Shown here: positions 50,472 to 60,072 of the stretch, one piece after another
Numbering within the stretch: position 1 is the first letter of the stretch
Layout of the letters: each line of letters begins with the position of its first letter
Assembly (NCBI GenBank): GCA_045593325.1
Contig: JAZNWL010000067.1
Span: 28,582 to 92,581 of the forward strand
DNA from: UMGS1484 sp045593325
GTDB taxonomy: Bacteria > Bacillota > Clostridia > Oscillospirales > Acutalibacteraceae
Direction: 5' to 3'
Length of the DNA stretch: 64,000 nucleotides
Notes under the pieces: model-generated
Database searches by the model: none
Seen by the model: only the letters and a program-made list of their open reading frames with translations
What the model was told of the DNA's origin: nothing
Program-made: the position numbers and the translations under genes

Positions 50472-51767
50472 ATGAATTCTTTTCATGAAGTATGGGACAA
50501 TGTTTGTTCCTTTTGTAAGAATAATATGAACGAAGTTGTTTACAATACCTGGATCAGTTCTCTGGAACCTGTGAAAATGGAAAATGACGTAGCAATGATT
50601 CGTTCTAAAAGTGAATATCAAAAAGATATTGTGGAAACCCACTATATTACTTTGATCCAAAAAGGGTTTGAAGAAATTTTTGGTTTTCCTGTCAAGGTTT
50701 CGGTTTTGGTGGGGGAAACTCCTGTGGTAAATCAAAAACAAGGGAACGACGATACCGACGAAAAATACACCTTTGATAATTTCGTAGTTGGTCCTTCCAA
50801 TAAATTTGCTCATGCCGCTTCTTTGGCTGTTGCCAATGATCCCGGCCATGCTTATAATCCCTTTTTCATTTACGGCAATCCCGGGTTGGGAAAAACCCAC
50901 CTGATCAATGCCATTAAAAATGAAATTCAAACCAAGTTCCCCAATATGAACATTGTTTATACCCAAGGGGAACCCTTTATGAATGAAATTATCGAAGCCA
51001 TTCATAACGTAAACACTTCGGAATTTCGTGAAAAATATCGCAAAGCCGACGTTTTGTTTATTGACGATATTCAATTCATTGCCGGGAAAGAATCTACCCA
51101 AATGGAATTTTTTAATACTTTTGAAGCATTATATGGGGACAACAAACAAATTATCGTTACCTCTGACCGTTTGCCCAAAGATATTAAATCCCTGGATGAA
51201 CGCATCCAAAGCCGTTTGGAAATGGGGCTGACTGCTGATATTCAACAGCCGGATTTTGAAACCCGTGTTTTGATTATTCGCAGTAAAGCCAAAATGTTGA
51301 ATTTTACCATTCCTGACGTGGTAATTCAATATATTGCCAATCAATTAAAAAGCAACGTGCGGCAGTTGGAAGGCATCGTAAATAAATTATATGCCTATAA
51401 CCAATTAACCGGGGAAGAACCTTCTTTAATCAGCGTTACCAATTTAATTAACGAAATGAAAAAAGATGAATTGCCCGACCCCATTACGGTGGAACGAATT
51501 ATTGCCAGTGTTGCTGCCACTTACGACGTCACCTCGGCAGATATTTGCTCCGGCAAACAAAATGCAGAAATTGCCAATGCCCGTCATATAGCCATTTATA
51601 TTGCCCGTGAAATTACCGGGCTCCCCTTAAAAACCATTGGGAAAAATTTCGGCAGAAATCATGCAACCGTGAGTGCATCCATCAAAAAAGTGGAAAATGA
51701 TATGAAGAAAAACTCCCGACTTCGCGCCACCATTGATGACATTATCAAAAATATTTCGGGACAATAA
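50472..51767 (+). CDS. dnaA: Chromosomal replication initiator DnaA
   Basis: 431 aa. Domain I (1-80), a short linker, AAA+ domain III with Walker A GNPGLGKTH (near 138) and Walker B LFIDDIQFIAGKESTQ, and the DNA-binding domain IV with signature GRNHATVSASIKKVEND near 397. AAGGAG 9 nt upstream of ATG. Standard length for Firmicutes. Confidence 0.99.
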   Translation: MNSFHEVWDNVCSFCKNNMNEVVYNTWISSLEPVKMENDVAMIRSKSEYQKDIVETHYITLIQKGFEEIFGFPVKVSVLVGETPVVNQKQGNDDTDEKYTFDNFVVGPSNKFAHAASLAVANDPGHAYNPFFIYGNPGLGKTHLINAIKNEIQTKFPNMNIVYTQGEPFMNEIIEAIHNVNTSEFREKYRKADVLFIDDIQFIAGKESTQMEFFNTFEALYGDNKQIIVTSDRLPKDIKSLDERIQSRLEMGLTADIQQPDFETRVLIIRSKAKMLNFTIPDVVIQYIANQLKSNVRQLEGIVNKLYAYNQLTGEEPSLISVTNLINEMKKDELPDPITVERIIASVAATYDVTSADICSGKQNAEIANARHIAIYIAREITGLPLKTIGKNFGRNHATVSASIKKVENDMKKNSRLRATIDDIIKNISGQ

Positions 51768-52090
51768 TTAACACCTTATGTTTAAAAGTTTTAACATTTG
51801 GTTGAAAACAGAAAAATGAACAAGGTTCACCAACTTTACATAATGCTGACAGTTTTCGTCAAATTATTTGATTTCAACTTTTAAAAATTGTTGTTATCTT
51901 TTTAACATTCTTTTTCATAAAAACTATGTAATTTTTTTCAAAGAAAAAGACGTGAAATTTTTCCTTGATTTTACAAATGCTTTTCCACTTTTAAACATTC
52001 AAACAGCCCCTACTATTACTGCTATTTATTTACTATTCTTTTTTTTATAAATAACGAAAAATTTACACAATTACGGAAGGAAGAAAAATT
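51768..52090. other. dnaA-dnaN intergenic region, possible oriC DNA-unwinding region
   Basis: 323 bp, very AT-rich, with long A and T runs. This is the usual place of oriC in Firmicutes. I see no perfect TTATCCACA box on either strand; the nearest is TTTTCCACT near 51982. No gene; a 60-codon open frame here is compositional. The promoter of dnaN is not obvious. Confidence 0.6.
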
Positions 52091-53188
52091 ATGAAAATAA
52101 AATGCAATAAAAAATTGTTGATGGAAGGAATCTCTAAAGTACAAGGTGCTGTGGGTTCCAATTCCACCATTCCTGCTTTGGAAGGAATTTTATTTTCAGC
52201 AGGCAACGGGTATTTAACTTTGACCGGTTACAATATGGAAATGGGAATTACCACTGCCATTGAAGCAAATATTGAACAAGCAGGGGAAGTCATACTTTCT
52301 GCCCGATATTTTTCTGAAATTGTTAAAAAGATGCCTGACGAAGAAATTTCGGTTACGGTAGATGAAAATTTAATGTGTACTGTAAAAAGCGGTAATTCTA
52401 AATTTGCTATTGTGGGTATGGCTGCCAACGAATTTCCTGAACTGCCTGCCCTTTCTGACGGGATTTCTTTCTCCTTCCACACTGAACTGTTGGAAAATAT
52501 GATTCGTATGACGCGGTTTGCCGTTGCCAAAACCGATGAAAAACCCATGTATACCGGTATTTTGTGTCAACTGGAACAGGGAAAAATCACTATGGTAGCA
52601 GTGGACGGATATCGTCTTGCCATTCGAAAAGAAAATATTACTAACGATCTGGAACTGAAATTTATTGTTCCCGAAAAAACTTTAAGTGAAATATTAAAAT
52701 TATTGCCTGAAAAAGACAGTGTCATTCAAATTTCCGTGGGTAAACGTCACATTATTTTTGAAATCGGTCATATTTTAGTGGTTTCCCGTTTGTTGGAAGG
52801 GGAATTTATTGATTATAAAACTGCGGTTCCTCCCAATCATACCACCAGTGTTTTGGTAGATACCAGAACTTTGCTGGATAGTATTGACCGTGTTGCACTG
52901 CTCATCAATGACCGAGCAAAGGTATTTATCAAATGTATTTTTGATGATAATCAAATCAAAGCTTCCTGTGAATCGGCAATCGGGAATGCAGATGACCGTA
53001 TTGATGCGGAAATTGATGGAAATCGTATAGAAATCGGATTTAACAGCCGTTATTTGCTGGATGCTTTACGAGCTGTAGAAACGGATAAAGTTTTGTTGGA
53101 AATGAGCGGTCCTTTATCTCCCATTAAAATTTTACCGCCTCAAGGAAATGATTTCTTATTCCTGGTATTACCCGTACGGATTAAATAA
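52091..53188 (+). CDS. dnaN: DNA polymerase III beta subunit (sliding clamp)
   Basis: 365 aa. Three clamp folds of about 120 aa each; family features include NSTIPALEGILFSA, AVDGYRLAIRKENI and the C-terminal SPIKILPPQGNDFLFLVLPV. Ring-shaped processivity factor. GGAAGGAAG upstream. Confidence 0.98.
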   Translation: MKIKCNKKLLMEGISKVQGAVGSNSTIPALEGILFSAGNGYLTLTGYNMEMGITTAIEANIEQAGEVILSARYFSEIVKKMPDEEISVTVDENLMCTVKSGNSKFAIVGMAANEFPELPALSDGISFSFHTELLENMIRMTRFAVAKTDEKPMYTGILCQLEQGKITMVAVDGYRLAIRKENITNDLELKFIVPEKTLSEILKLLPEKDSVIQISVGKRHIIFEIGHILVVSRLLEGEFIDYKTAVPPNHTTSVLVDTRTLLDSIDRVALLINDRAKVFIKCIFDDNQIKASCESAIGNADDRIDAEIDGNRIEIGFNSRYLLDALRAVETDKVLLEMSGPLSPIKILPPQGNDFLFLVLPVRIK

Positions 53189-53199
53189 GAGGATACATT

Positions 53200-53436
53200 A
53201 TGAAAATAAAATTAAAAACAGCGGTACGGCCTGTGGCAATTTATACTTCTTTTATTCGATTAGACGAATGTTTAAAATTTGCCGCAGCAGTGCTTAGCGG
53301 CGGTCAGGCAAAAGAAGCCATTCAACAAGGTCATGTGTTAGTGAATGGGGAAGTTTGCACCATGCGGGGAAAAAAATTAGTCCCGGGAGATCGTGTTGGT
53401 TTTGCCGGAAAAGTATATGAGGTAACCCGTCAATGA
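53200..53436 (+). CDS. yaaA: S4 domain protein YaaA/RlbA family
   Basis: 78 aa. An S4-type RNA-binding fold: IRLDECLKFAAAVLSGGQAK, AIQQGHVLVNGEVCTMRGKK. Always found between dnaN and recF in Firmicutes; thought to bind rRNA. Overlaps recF by 4 bp. Confidence 0.94.
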   Translation: MKIKLKTAVRPVAIYTSFIRLDECLKFAAAVLSGGQAKEAIQQGHVLVNGEVCTMRGKKLVPGDRVGFAGKVYEVTRQ

Positions 53437-54530
53437 TCATAAAAAAATTTCATTTTTGGAATTGGCGCAACATAAAAGAAAATACCATTGTTCCCTGTGA
53501 AACTGTCAACATTTTTTATGGGGATAATGCCCAGGGAAAAACCAATATTTTGGAAGCCTTATGGCTTTGTAGTGGTGCAAAATCCTTTCGGGGTGCCAAA
53601 GAAAATGAAATGATCGCCTTTGAGGAACAACAGGCAAAATTAGATCTTACCTTTGAATCCCAAAACCGTTTACAAACCCTTTCTTACGTTTTGGGCAATA
53701 AGAAAAAAGTTTTGCTCAATGGAGTAGAACAGAAAAAATTATCCGATTTATATGAAACGGTTTTCATGGTGGTATTTGCACCCGATCATCTGGATTTGGT
53801 AAAAGAAGGGCCGTCGGTTCGCCGTCATTTTATTGATTTTGGCTTGGAACGGCTGAAACCTTCCTTTATTCATCTGGAAGAACAGTATCAACGGGCTTTG
53901 GATCAAAGAAATGCCCTTATCAGGGAAAACGGACATCAGTTCATGGAAATGGATTTGTTGGATATTTGGGAAGACCACCTGGCAAAACTGGGAAGCATGA
54001 TGGTATTTCAACGAAAGAAATATATAGAACACATTACCCCTTTTGCTACGAAGTTTTATTACGAATTGTCAGGAAAAAAAGAAGAATTGACTTTATGGTA
54101 TGAAGGGGAAGAATTTTCTTCAGAAAATAACGGATATGAATTGTTGAAAACTGCTTTAAAAGAAAGCAGAGAAAATGACCGTCACGTAGGATATACTACC
54201 GTGGGTCCCCATCGCCATGATTTTCATATTCATATTAACGGCATTTCTGCCAGAACTTTTGGTTCTCAAGGGCAACAGCGTTCCGCCGCCCTTTCTTTAA
54301 AAATGGCAGAAGCGGAAGTTCTTTCGGAATATGTGGGGGAAAAACCTATTATTTTGCTGGACGACGTGATGAGCGAATTGGATAGTGACCGTCAGGATTT
54401 TTTACTGAATAAATTTTCCGGTCGCCAAATTTTCATCACCTGTTGTGACCCTGCTTCGGTGTTGAGAATGGTGGAAGGAAAAACCTTTTATATTAAAAAG
54501 GGTGAACTGTATGAAGAAACAAAATCCTAA
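53433..54530 (+). CDS. recF: DNA repair and replication protein RecF
   Basis: 365 aa SMC-like ATPase. Walker A GDNAQGKTNILEAL near residue 31, signature FGSQGQQRSAALSLKMAE near 275, and Walker B PIILLDDVMSELDSDRQ. Loads RecA at gaps. Overlaps yaaA (ATGA). Confidence 0.97.
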   Translation: MIIKKFHFWNWRNIKENTIVPCETVNIFYGDNAQGKTNILEALWLCSGAKSFRGAKENEMIAFEEQQAKLDLTFESQNRLQTLSYVLGNKKKVLLNGVEQKKLSDLYETVFMVVFAPDHLDLVKEGPSVRRHFIDFGLERLKPSFIHLEEQYQRALDQRNALIRENGHQFMEMDLLDIWEDHLAKLGSMMVFQRKKYIEHITPFATKFYYELSGKKEELTLWYEGEEFSSENNGYELLKTALKESRENDRHVGYTTVGPHRHDFHIHINGISARTFGSQGQQRSAALSLKMAEAEVLSEYVGEKPIILLDDVMSELDSDRQDFLLNKFSGRQIFITCCDPASVLRMVEGKTFYIKKGELYEETKS

Positions 54531-54792
54531 GGGATTTGTTCACGTAGGATTGGATATGATTTTACCCAAAGAAAATATCATTGGGATTTTTGATATTGAC
54601 TCCTTAACCGTTCAAAAAACCAGTCGGGATTTTTTAAACAACGCACAAAAAGAAAACGAAATTGAAGATATTACCACCGACCTTCCTATTTCGTGTATTT
54701 TGTGCGATCATCCCGAAAAAAAACAACGTATTATTTTTTCTTCTTTTTCCTTGCCTACTTTAACAGCAAGAATGAAAAGAAAATTTCCATAA
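54511..54792 (+). CDS. remB: RemB-like (YaaB, DUF370) regulator
   Basis: About 93 aa. The pattern FVHVGLDMILPKENIIGIFD is the DUF370/YaaB signature. In Bacillus relatives affect extracellular matrix genes. ATG 54511 has AAAAGGG 8 nt upstream; a GTG three codons earlier has no such site. The start overlaps the end of recF by 20 bp. Confidence 0.85.
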   Translation: MKKQNPKGFVHVGLDMILPKENIIGIFDIDSLTVQKTSRDFLNNAQKENEIEDITTDLPISCILCDHPEKKQRIIFSSFSLPTLTARMKRKFP

Positions 54793-54834
54793 ATCTTGAG
54801 TATTTAAGATTTAGAAAGAAAGGAACTAAAGCAA

Positions 54835-56769
54835 ATGGAAAATCATGAGCTGCAAAATACCACAGTAACCGAGGATTACGGCGCAGAGCAAATTCAGGTT
54901 TTAGAAGGCCTGGAAGCGGTTCGGAAACGCCCGGGTATGTATATCGGTTCCACAGGGGAACGGGGTTTGCATCATCTGGTATATGAAATTGTTGATAACT
55001 CCATCGATGAAGCCCTGGCAGGATACTGTGACCATATTGAAGTGGATATTTTAAACGAAAATATTATTCGGGTTGCAGATAATGGCCGTGGGATCCCCAC
55101 AGGCATCAACCAAAAGTATAATAAACCTGCAGTGACCATGGTATTTACCATGCTTCATGCCGGGGGTAAGTTCGGCGGAAGCGGTTATAAAGTATCCGGA
55201 GGGTTGCACGGGGTGGGTGCTTCGGTAGTAAACGCCCTGTCTGACTGGCTGGAAGTTGAAGTTCATGACGGTTCCCGCATTGTTACGCAACGTTTTGAAA
55301 AGGGTGACCAAGTTACCGAATTGGTGGAACAAGGACCCTGCTCGGATACCGGTACCACCGTTACCTTTAAACCCGATGCCACCATCTTCACCGATACCAC
55401 CGAATATGATTACGATATTCTGTTAAAACGGTTGCGGGAACAAGCCTTCTTGAATGCCGGAGTCAAAATTACCTTGACCGACCGTCGGGAAGACCAGGAT
55501 GCCCGTCAGGACGTGCTTCATTACGAAGGCGGGATCCGTAGTTACGTTGACTACATTATTGAACAAGGCAATAAAGAAAGTTATATTCCCGAAGTGGTTT
55601 ATATCAACACCGTGGACGGAGATTCTTCTGCAGAAATCGCTTTTTCTTACACCAGCGGATATGATGCGAAAATCATCAGTTTTGCCAATAATATTCATAC
55701 CATTGACGGCGGTACTCACGAAAGTGCGTTTAAAACTGCCATGACTCGTGTGGTGAATAACTATGCCCGTAAATTTAAGTTTTTGAAAGAGAATGACAAT
55801 AACTTGAAGGGTGACGACATCCAGGAAGGCATCGCGGCGGTTATCAGCGTAAAATTAACCGATGCCCAGTTTGAAAGCCAGACCAAATCCAAATTGGGGA
55901 ACACTTCCATGGGTACGCTGGTTAATTCCTTGGTGGGGGATAAGCTTATGACCTACCTGGAAGAAAACCCTGCTGTGGCAAAATTGATTATCAACAAAGC
56001 CATTGCCGCTTCCAATGCCCGTGAAGCCGCTCAAAAAGCAAGAGATCTGCAACGGAAAAGTGCCGGAAGCAGAGCAAAAATGCCTGAAAAATTGGCAGAC
56101 TGTATTTCCAATAATCCCGAAGAAACTGAAATCTTCATCGTGGAAGGGGACAGTGCCGGCGGCTCGGCCGTAAAGGGTCGCGATCCTAAAATTCAAGCCA
56201 TTTTGCCCTTGTGGGGGAAAATGCTTAACGTAGAAAAAGCCCGTATTGATAAAGTATATTCCAATGAAAAATTATTGCCTGTGGTTTTGGCTTTGGGAAC
56301 AGGAATCGGGGAAGATTTCGACATTTCCAAACTTCGTTACGGCAAAATTTTCATCATGGCAGATGCTGACGTGGACGGCGCTCACATTCGAACCTTGTTA
56401 ATGACTTTCTTTTTCCGTTATATGCCCGAACTCATTGAAAAAGGTCATATTTATCTGGCGCAACCGCCCCTTTATAAAGTATTCAAAGGGAAAAAACACA
56501 TGTATGCCTTCAGTGATGAAGAACGGGATCTGTATATTGAACAATTAGGCGGCGGCGACGTGCAACGGTATAAAGGTCTTGGTGAAATGGACGGGAAACA
56601 ACTTTGGGAAACCACCATGGACCCTGCTTTCAGAATTACCTTACGGGTAAATCTGGAAGATGCCCAGAAAGCCGACGAAATTTTCTCCATGCTGATGGGG
56701 GACGAAGTAGAACCCCGTCGGGAATTCATTGAACAAAATGCAAAATACGTTCAGAATCTGGACGTGTAA
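54835..56769 (+). CDS. gyrB: DNA gyrase subunit B
   Basis: 644 aa. GHKL ATPase (residues 1-220, with EIVDNSIDEALAG and GGLHGVGASVVNALS), transducer domain, and TOPRIM with EGDSAGGSAVKGRD and the metal-binding DADVDGAHIRTLLMTF. C-terminal QNAKYVQNLDV is typical. AAAGGAACT upstream. Confidence 0.99.
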   Translation: MENHELQNTTVTEDYGAEQIQVLEGLEAVRKRPGMYIGSTGERGLHHLVYEIVDNSIDEALAGYCDHIEVDILNENIIRVADNGRGIPTGINQKYNKPAVTMVFTMLHAGGKFGGSGYKVSGGLHGVGASVVNALSDWLEVEVHDGSRIVTQRFEKGDQVTELVEQGPCSDTGTTVTFKPDATIFTDTTEYDYDILLKRLREQAFLNAGVKITLTDRREDQDARQDVLHYEGGIRSYVDYIIEQGNKESYIPEVVYINTVDGDSSAEIAFSYTSGYDAKIISFANNIHTIDGGTHESAFKTAMTRVVNNYARKFKFLKENDNNLKGDDIQEGIAAVISVKLTDAQFESQTKSKLGNTSMGTLVNSLVGDKLMTYLEENPAVAKLIINKAIAASNAREAAQKARDLQRKSAGSRAKMPEKLADCISNNPEETEIFIVEGDSAGGSAVKGRDPKIQAILPLWGKMLNVEKARIDKVYSNEKLLPVVLALGTGIGEDFDISKLRYGKIFIMADADVDGAHIRTLLMTFFFRYMPELIEKGHIYLAQPPLYKVFKGKKHMYAFSDEERDLYIEQLGGGDVQRYKGLGEMDGKQLWETTMDPAFRITLRVNLEDAQKADEIFSMLMGDEVEPRREFIEQNAKYVQNLDV

Positions 56770-56783
56770 GGGAGGAAAAAATC

Positions 56784-57500
56784 ATGTCTGTAAAAACAGT
56801 AAAATGTCCCGAATGTGAAGCCGAACAAGCCATTCTGCGGGATGAAAACAATTCCATGAAATGTGTTTTTTGCGGGGCTGAAATTTCTCTTCCCGAATAT
56901 GAAGAAGGAGAAGATTTCGACTATTCCTACGAAGAAGAAAAAGGTCCTGAAAAAATTGAACCCCAAGGGGAAAAAATCGATGCGGTTTTCGTATTGAATG
57001 AAGAAGAAGTGGGCAATGCTTTTGCCATTTCCGGGAAAATTAAAGAACGGAAATACATCATTTACATTGAACTTGCTTTGTTATTCCTTTTTGGTTCTGC
57101 TATTTTGGTCATGAACATTTTGGGACTCATGGGCCGTGCAGGAATTGAAAAGCCGGTTACCACCAACTGGTTGTACGTGGCTCTTTGCTACGGCATGTTG
57201 CCTGTGGTTGCTATTATGCCAAAACGCACCAAAAAGAAGATCATCCGCAATGCCACCAGCGGCAATCAACTGGAACTTGCCATTTATGAAAACTTGTTTG
57301 AAGTGCACATTGAAGGAAGAGACCCGAAAGACGATTGGCAACAACTCTATGACGGCAGTTTCGGATTGATTCATGATAAAGGTTTGTTTGTTCTGACGTT
57401 ACAAAATGGGCAAATTCTTGCTATTCCCGAACGGTGCTTAACCGAAGAACAAATTTCTGTGGTAAAAGAACGACTCTTGACCAAAGTAGAAGAAAAGTAA
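56784..57500 (+). CDS. Zinc-ribbon membrane protein with YcxB-like domain, between gyrB and gyrA
   Basis: 238 aa. An N-terminal zinc ribbon (CPEC at 8-11 and CVFC at 30-33), an acidic linker, two membrane helices (about 98-118 and 135-152), and a C-terminal domain (about 165-238) with the WQQLYDGSFGLIHDKGLFVL and ILAIPERCLTEEQ pattern of the YcxB family. The role is unknown. It starts 14 nt after gyrB and ends 33 nt before gyrA, so it is in the gyrase operon. AGGGAGGA lies upstream. Confidence 0.75.
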   Translation: MSVKTVKCPECEAEQAILRDENNSMKCVFCGAEISLPEYEEGEDFDYSYEEEKGPEKIEPQGEKIDAVFVLNEEEVGNAFAISGKIKERKYIIYIELALLFLFGSAILVMNILGLMGRAGIEKPVTTNWLYVALCYGMLPVVAIMPKRTKKKIIRNATSGNQLELAIYENLFEVHIEGRDPKDDWQQLYDGSFGLIHDKGLFVLTLQNGQILAIPERCLTEEQISVVKERLLTKVEEK

Positions 57501-57533
57501 GAAATCCTTGGTCTTGAAAGGAACGATTAAAGT

Positions 57534-60047
57534 ATGAGTGAAATGGAATTACATAGCGGCGGCAAATGTATCGACGTTGAAATTGTCGAGGAAATGAAGA
57601 AATCCTATTTGGATTATTCTATGTCGGTTATCGTCAGCCGTGCCCTGCCGGACGTGCGGGACGGGCTGAAACCGGTTCATCGCCGTATTTTATACACCAT
57701 GTATGAAAACAATTTGTATCCCGACAAACCCTACCGTAAATGTGCCGACACCGTTGGTGCGGTGTTGGGTCGGTATCACCCCCATGGTGACGCCTCAGTT
57801 TACGATGCCTTGGTTCGGATGGCGCAGGATTTCTCCTTGCGGTATATGATGGTGGACGGTCAAGGGAACTTCGGTTCGGTTGACGGTTACCCTGCCGCTG
57901 CCTATCGGTATACCGAAGCCAAACTCAGCAAAATGGCAATGGAAATGCTGAAGGATATTGACAAGGATACGGTGGACTATCAATCCAACTATGACGACCG
58001 TTTGAAAGAACCCCTTACCTTGCCTTCCCGTATTCCCAGCCTTCTGATCAATGGATCTTCGGGGATCGCCGTTGGTATGGCAACCAATATTCCTCCTCAT
58101 AACCTGGGGGAAGTTGTGGATGCCATGTGTTATTTGATCGACAATCCCGAAGCAGAAATTGCCGATTTGTGCCAGTATATTAAAGGACCCGACTTTCCCA
58201 CCGGTGGGGTAATTATGGGTCATGCAGGCATTCGGGCCGCCTATGCCACAGGGAAAGGCAAAATTATTTTGCGAGGCAAAGCAGAAATTGAAGAAAGCCA
58301 CGGCAACTGTTTCCGCATTGTCATTTCGGAAATTCCCTATATGGTGAATAAACAAAACCTCATTAAATCCATGGTGGATTTGATGAAGGATAAACGTATT
58401 GAAGGCATTGACGATATCGCTGACTATTCCAGTAAGGAAGGCATGCGCATTGTCATTGAACTGAAAGCTTCTGCCAATCCTCAAGTGGTGCTGAATCAGT
58501 TGTACAGTTTCACCCAACTGCAAACCACCTTCGGGGTGATCATGTTGGCATTGGTCAACGGTGCTCCCAAAATTCTCACCTTGAAAGAAATGTTGCAACA
58601 TTACATTGACTATCAATGTGAAGTAATTGAACGCCGTACCCGTTTTGACCTGAAAAAAGCCAAAGAACGGGCTCATATTTTAGAAGCTTTGAAAACCGCT
58701 TTGGATTTCATTGAAGAAGTTATTAAACTCATTCGCGCCAGCAAAACCGTGGCAGACAGTAAACAGGCTTTGGCTGACCGCTTTGGGTTTGACGATGACC
58801 AAACCACCGCCATTGTGCAAATGCCTTTGGGTCGTTTGTCCGGTCTGGAAAAACAAAAAATTGAAGACGAATTGAAAGAACTTCACGCCAAAATTGCTGA
58901 TTTGGAAGACATTTTGGCAAACTATTCCCGTATTCTCACCATGGTGAAGGATGAAGCCTTGGTGGTTCGGGATCGTTTCGTGGACGACAGAAGAACTGAA
59001 ATCACTGCCGTTTGCGGGGAAGTGGACATTGAAGATCTGATTCCCAATGAAGAATGTGTTCTCACTTTGACCCACCTGGGTTATATGAAACGTCTTCCCA
59101 GTGACACCTACCGTGCACAACGGCGTGGCGGTCGTGGAATTTCCGGCATGACCCGTCGGGAAGAAGACTTTGCGGAACACATGTTTACCTGCTTTGCCCA
59201 TGACCAGATCATGCTGTTTACCAACCTGGGTCGGGTATATCGGTTGAAAGCCTATGAAATTCCAGAATCTACCCGTACCGCAAAGGGCATGAACATTGTA
59301 AACATTCTGCCCCTGCAGGAAAATGAAAAGGTAACGGTTATGCTTCGGGTGGAAGATCCCGATGCCACCCAATACCTGTGCATGCTTACCCGTCACGGGG
59401 TTATCAAACGGACTCTCCTTTCGGCATATGACAATATCCGTAAAGGCGGTATCATCGCCATTGACCTGGATGAAGGAGATGAACTTCGTTGGGTGCGTCT
59501 GACCGACGGTAACAGCGATTTGCTGGTTGCCACCAAGAAAGGGATGGCAATTCGCTTTAACGAAAACGATGCCCGTTTGGTGGGTCGAACTGCCCGTGGG
59601 GTAAAAGCCATTACCCTTTCGGAAGAAAAGGACGATGAAGTGGTTGGTCTTGCTCTGGTTCGGGAAAATTCCGTGCTTATGACCGTTACCGAAACCGGGT
59701 ACGGCAGACGCAGTGAATTTACCGATTACCGTTTGCAAAACCGCGGCGGGAAAGGGCTCACTAACTATAAGACCGCCTTATACGGTGACGTTGCCGCTGT
59801 GGGTGATATTGACGATAACCAGGATATCATCCTCATCTCCTCGGCAGGGATCGTTATTCGGATTCCTTCCGATTCGGTTAGCACTTACGCCAGAACCGCC
59901 AAAGGGGTTAAGGTGATGCGGTTGGATGAAGAAGATTCTTTGGTGAACATGACCTATGCAGAGCATGAAGAACCCGAAGAAGAAACAGAAGAAACCGAAA
60001 CATCCGCCACCGAAGAAACCCAAGAAGCGGGAGAACAAGAAGAATAG
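57534..60047 (+). CDS. gyrA: DNA gyrase subunit A
   Basis: 837 aa. Winged-helix domain with the catalytic Tyr in AAYRYTEAKLSKMA near residue 122 and the quinolone-resistance region ADTVGAVLGRYHPHGDASVY; coiled-coil; C-terminal six-bladed propeller with the GyrA box QRRGGRGISG, which confers negative supercoiling. A long acidic Glu-rich tail ends the protein. Confidence 0.99.
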   Translation: MSEMELHSGGKCIDVEIVEEMKKSYLDYSMSVIVSRALPDVRDGLKPVHRRILYTMYENNLYPDKPYRKCADTVGAVLGRYHPHGDASVYDALVRMAQDFSLRYMMVDGQGNFGSVDGYPAAAYRYTEAKLSKMAMEMLKDIDKDTVDYQSNYDDRLKEPLTLPSRIPSLLINGSSGIAVGMATNIPPHNLGEVVDAMCYLIDNPEAEIADLCQYIKGPDFPTGGVIMGHAGIRAAYATGKGKIILRGKAEIEESHGNCFRIVISEIPYMVNKQNLIKSMVDLMKDKRIEGIDDIADYSSKEGMRIVIELKASANPQVVLNQLYSFTQLQTTFGVIMLALVNGAPKILTLKEMLQHYIDYQCEVIERRTRFDLKKAKERAHILEALKTALDFIEEVIKLIRASKTVADSKQALADRFGFDDDQTTAIVQMPLGRLSGLEKQKIEDELKELHAKIADLEDILANYSRILTMVKDEALVVRDRFVDDRRTEITAVCGEVDIEDLIPNEECVLTLTHLGYMKRLPSDTYRAQRRGGRGISGMTRREEDFAEHMFTCFAHDQIMLFTNLGRVYRLKAYEIPESTRTAKGMNIVNILPLQENEKVTVMLRVEDPDATQYLCMLTRHGVIKRTLLSAYDNIRKGGIIAIDLDEGDELRWVRLTDGNSDLLVATKKGMAIRFNENDARLVGRTARGVKAITLSEEKDDEVVGLALVRENSVLMTVTETGYGRRSEFTDYRLQNRGGKGLTNYKTALYGDVAAVGDIDDNQDIILISSAGIVIRIPSDSVSTYARTAKGVKVMRLDEEDSLVNMTYAEHEEPEEETEETETSATEETQEAGEQEE

Positions 60048-60072
60048 GCAAAAGAAAACGCCCGTTGCATAT

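Noticed and set aside
50337..51101. Open frame of 254 codons across the dnaA promoter and start on the minus strand
   Set aside because: Antisense to dnaA and covering its promoter; composition is not protein-like.
51868..52050. Sixty-codon open frame in the dnaA-dnaN gap
   Set aside because: Follows from AT-rich composition; no ribosome binding site and no family.
58680..59738. Open frame of 352 codons opposite gyrA
   Set aside because: Antisense to gyrA with no recognisable domain.
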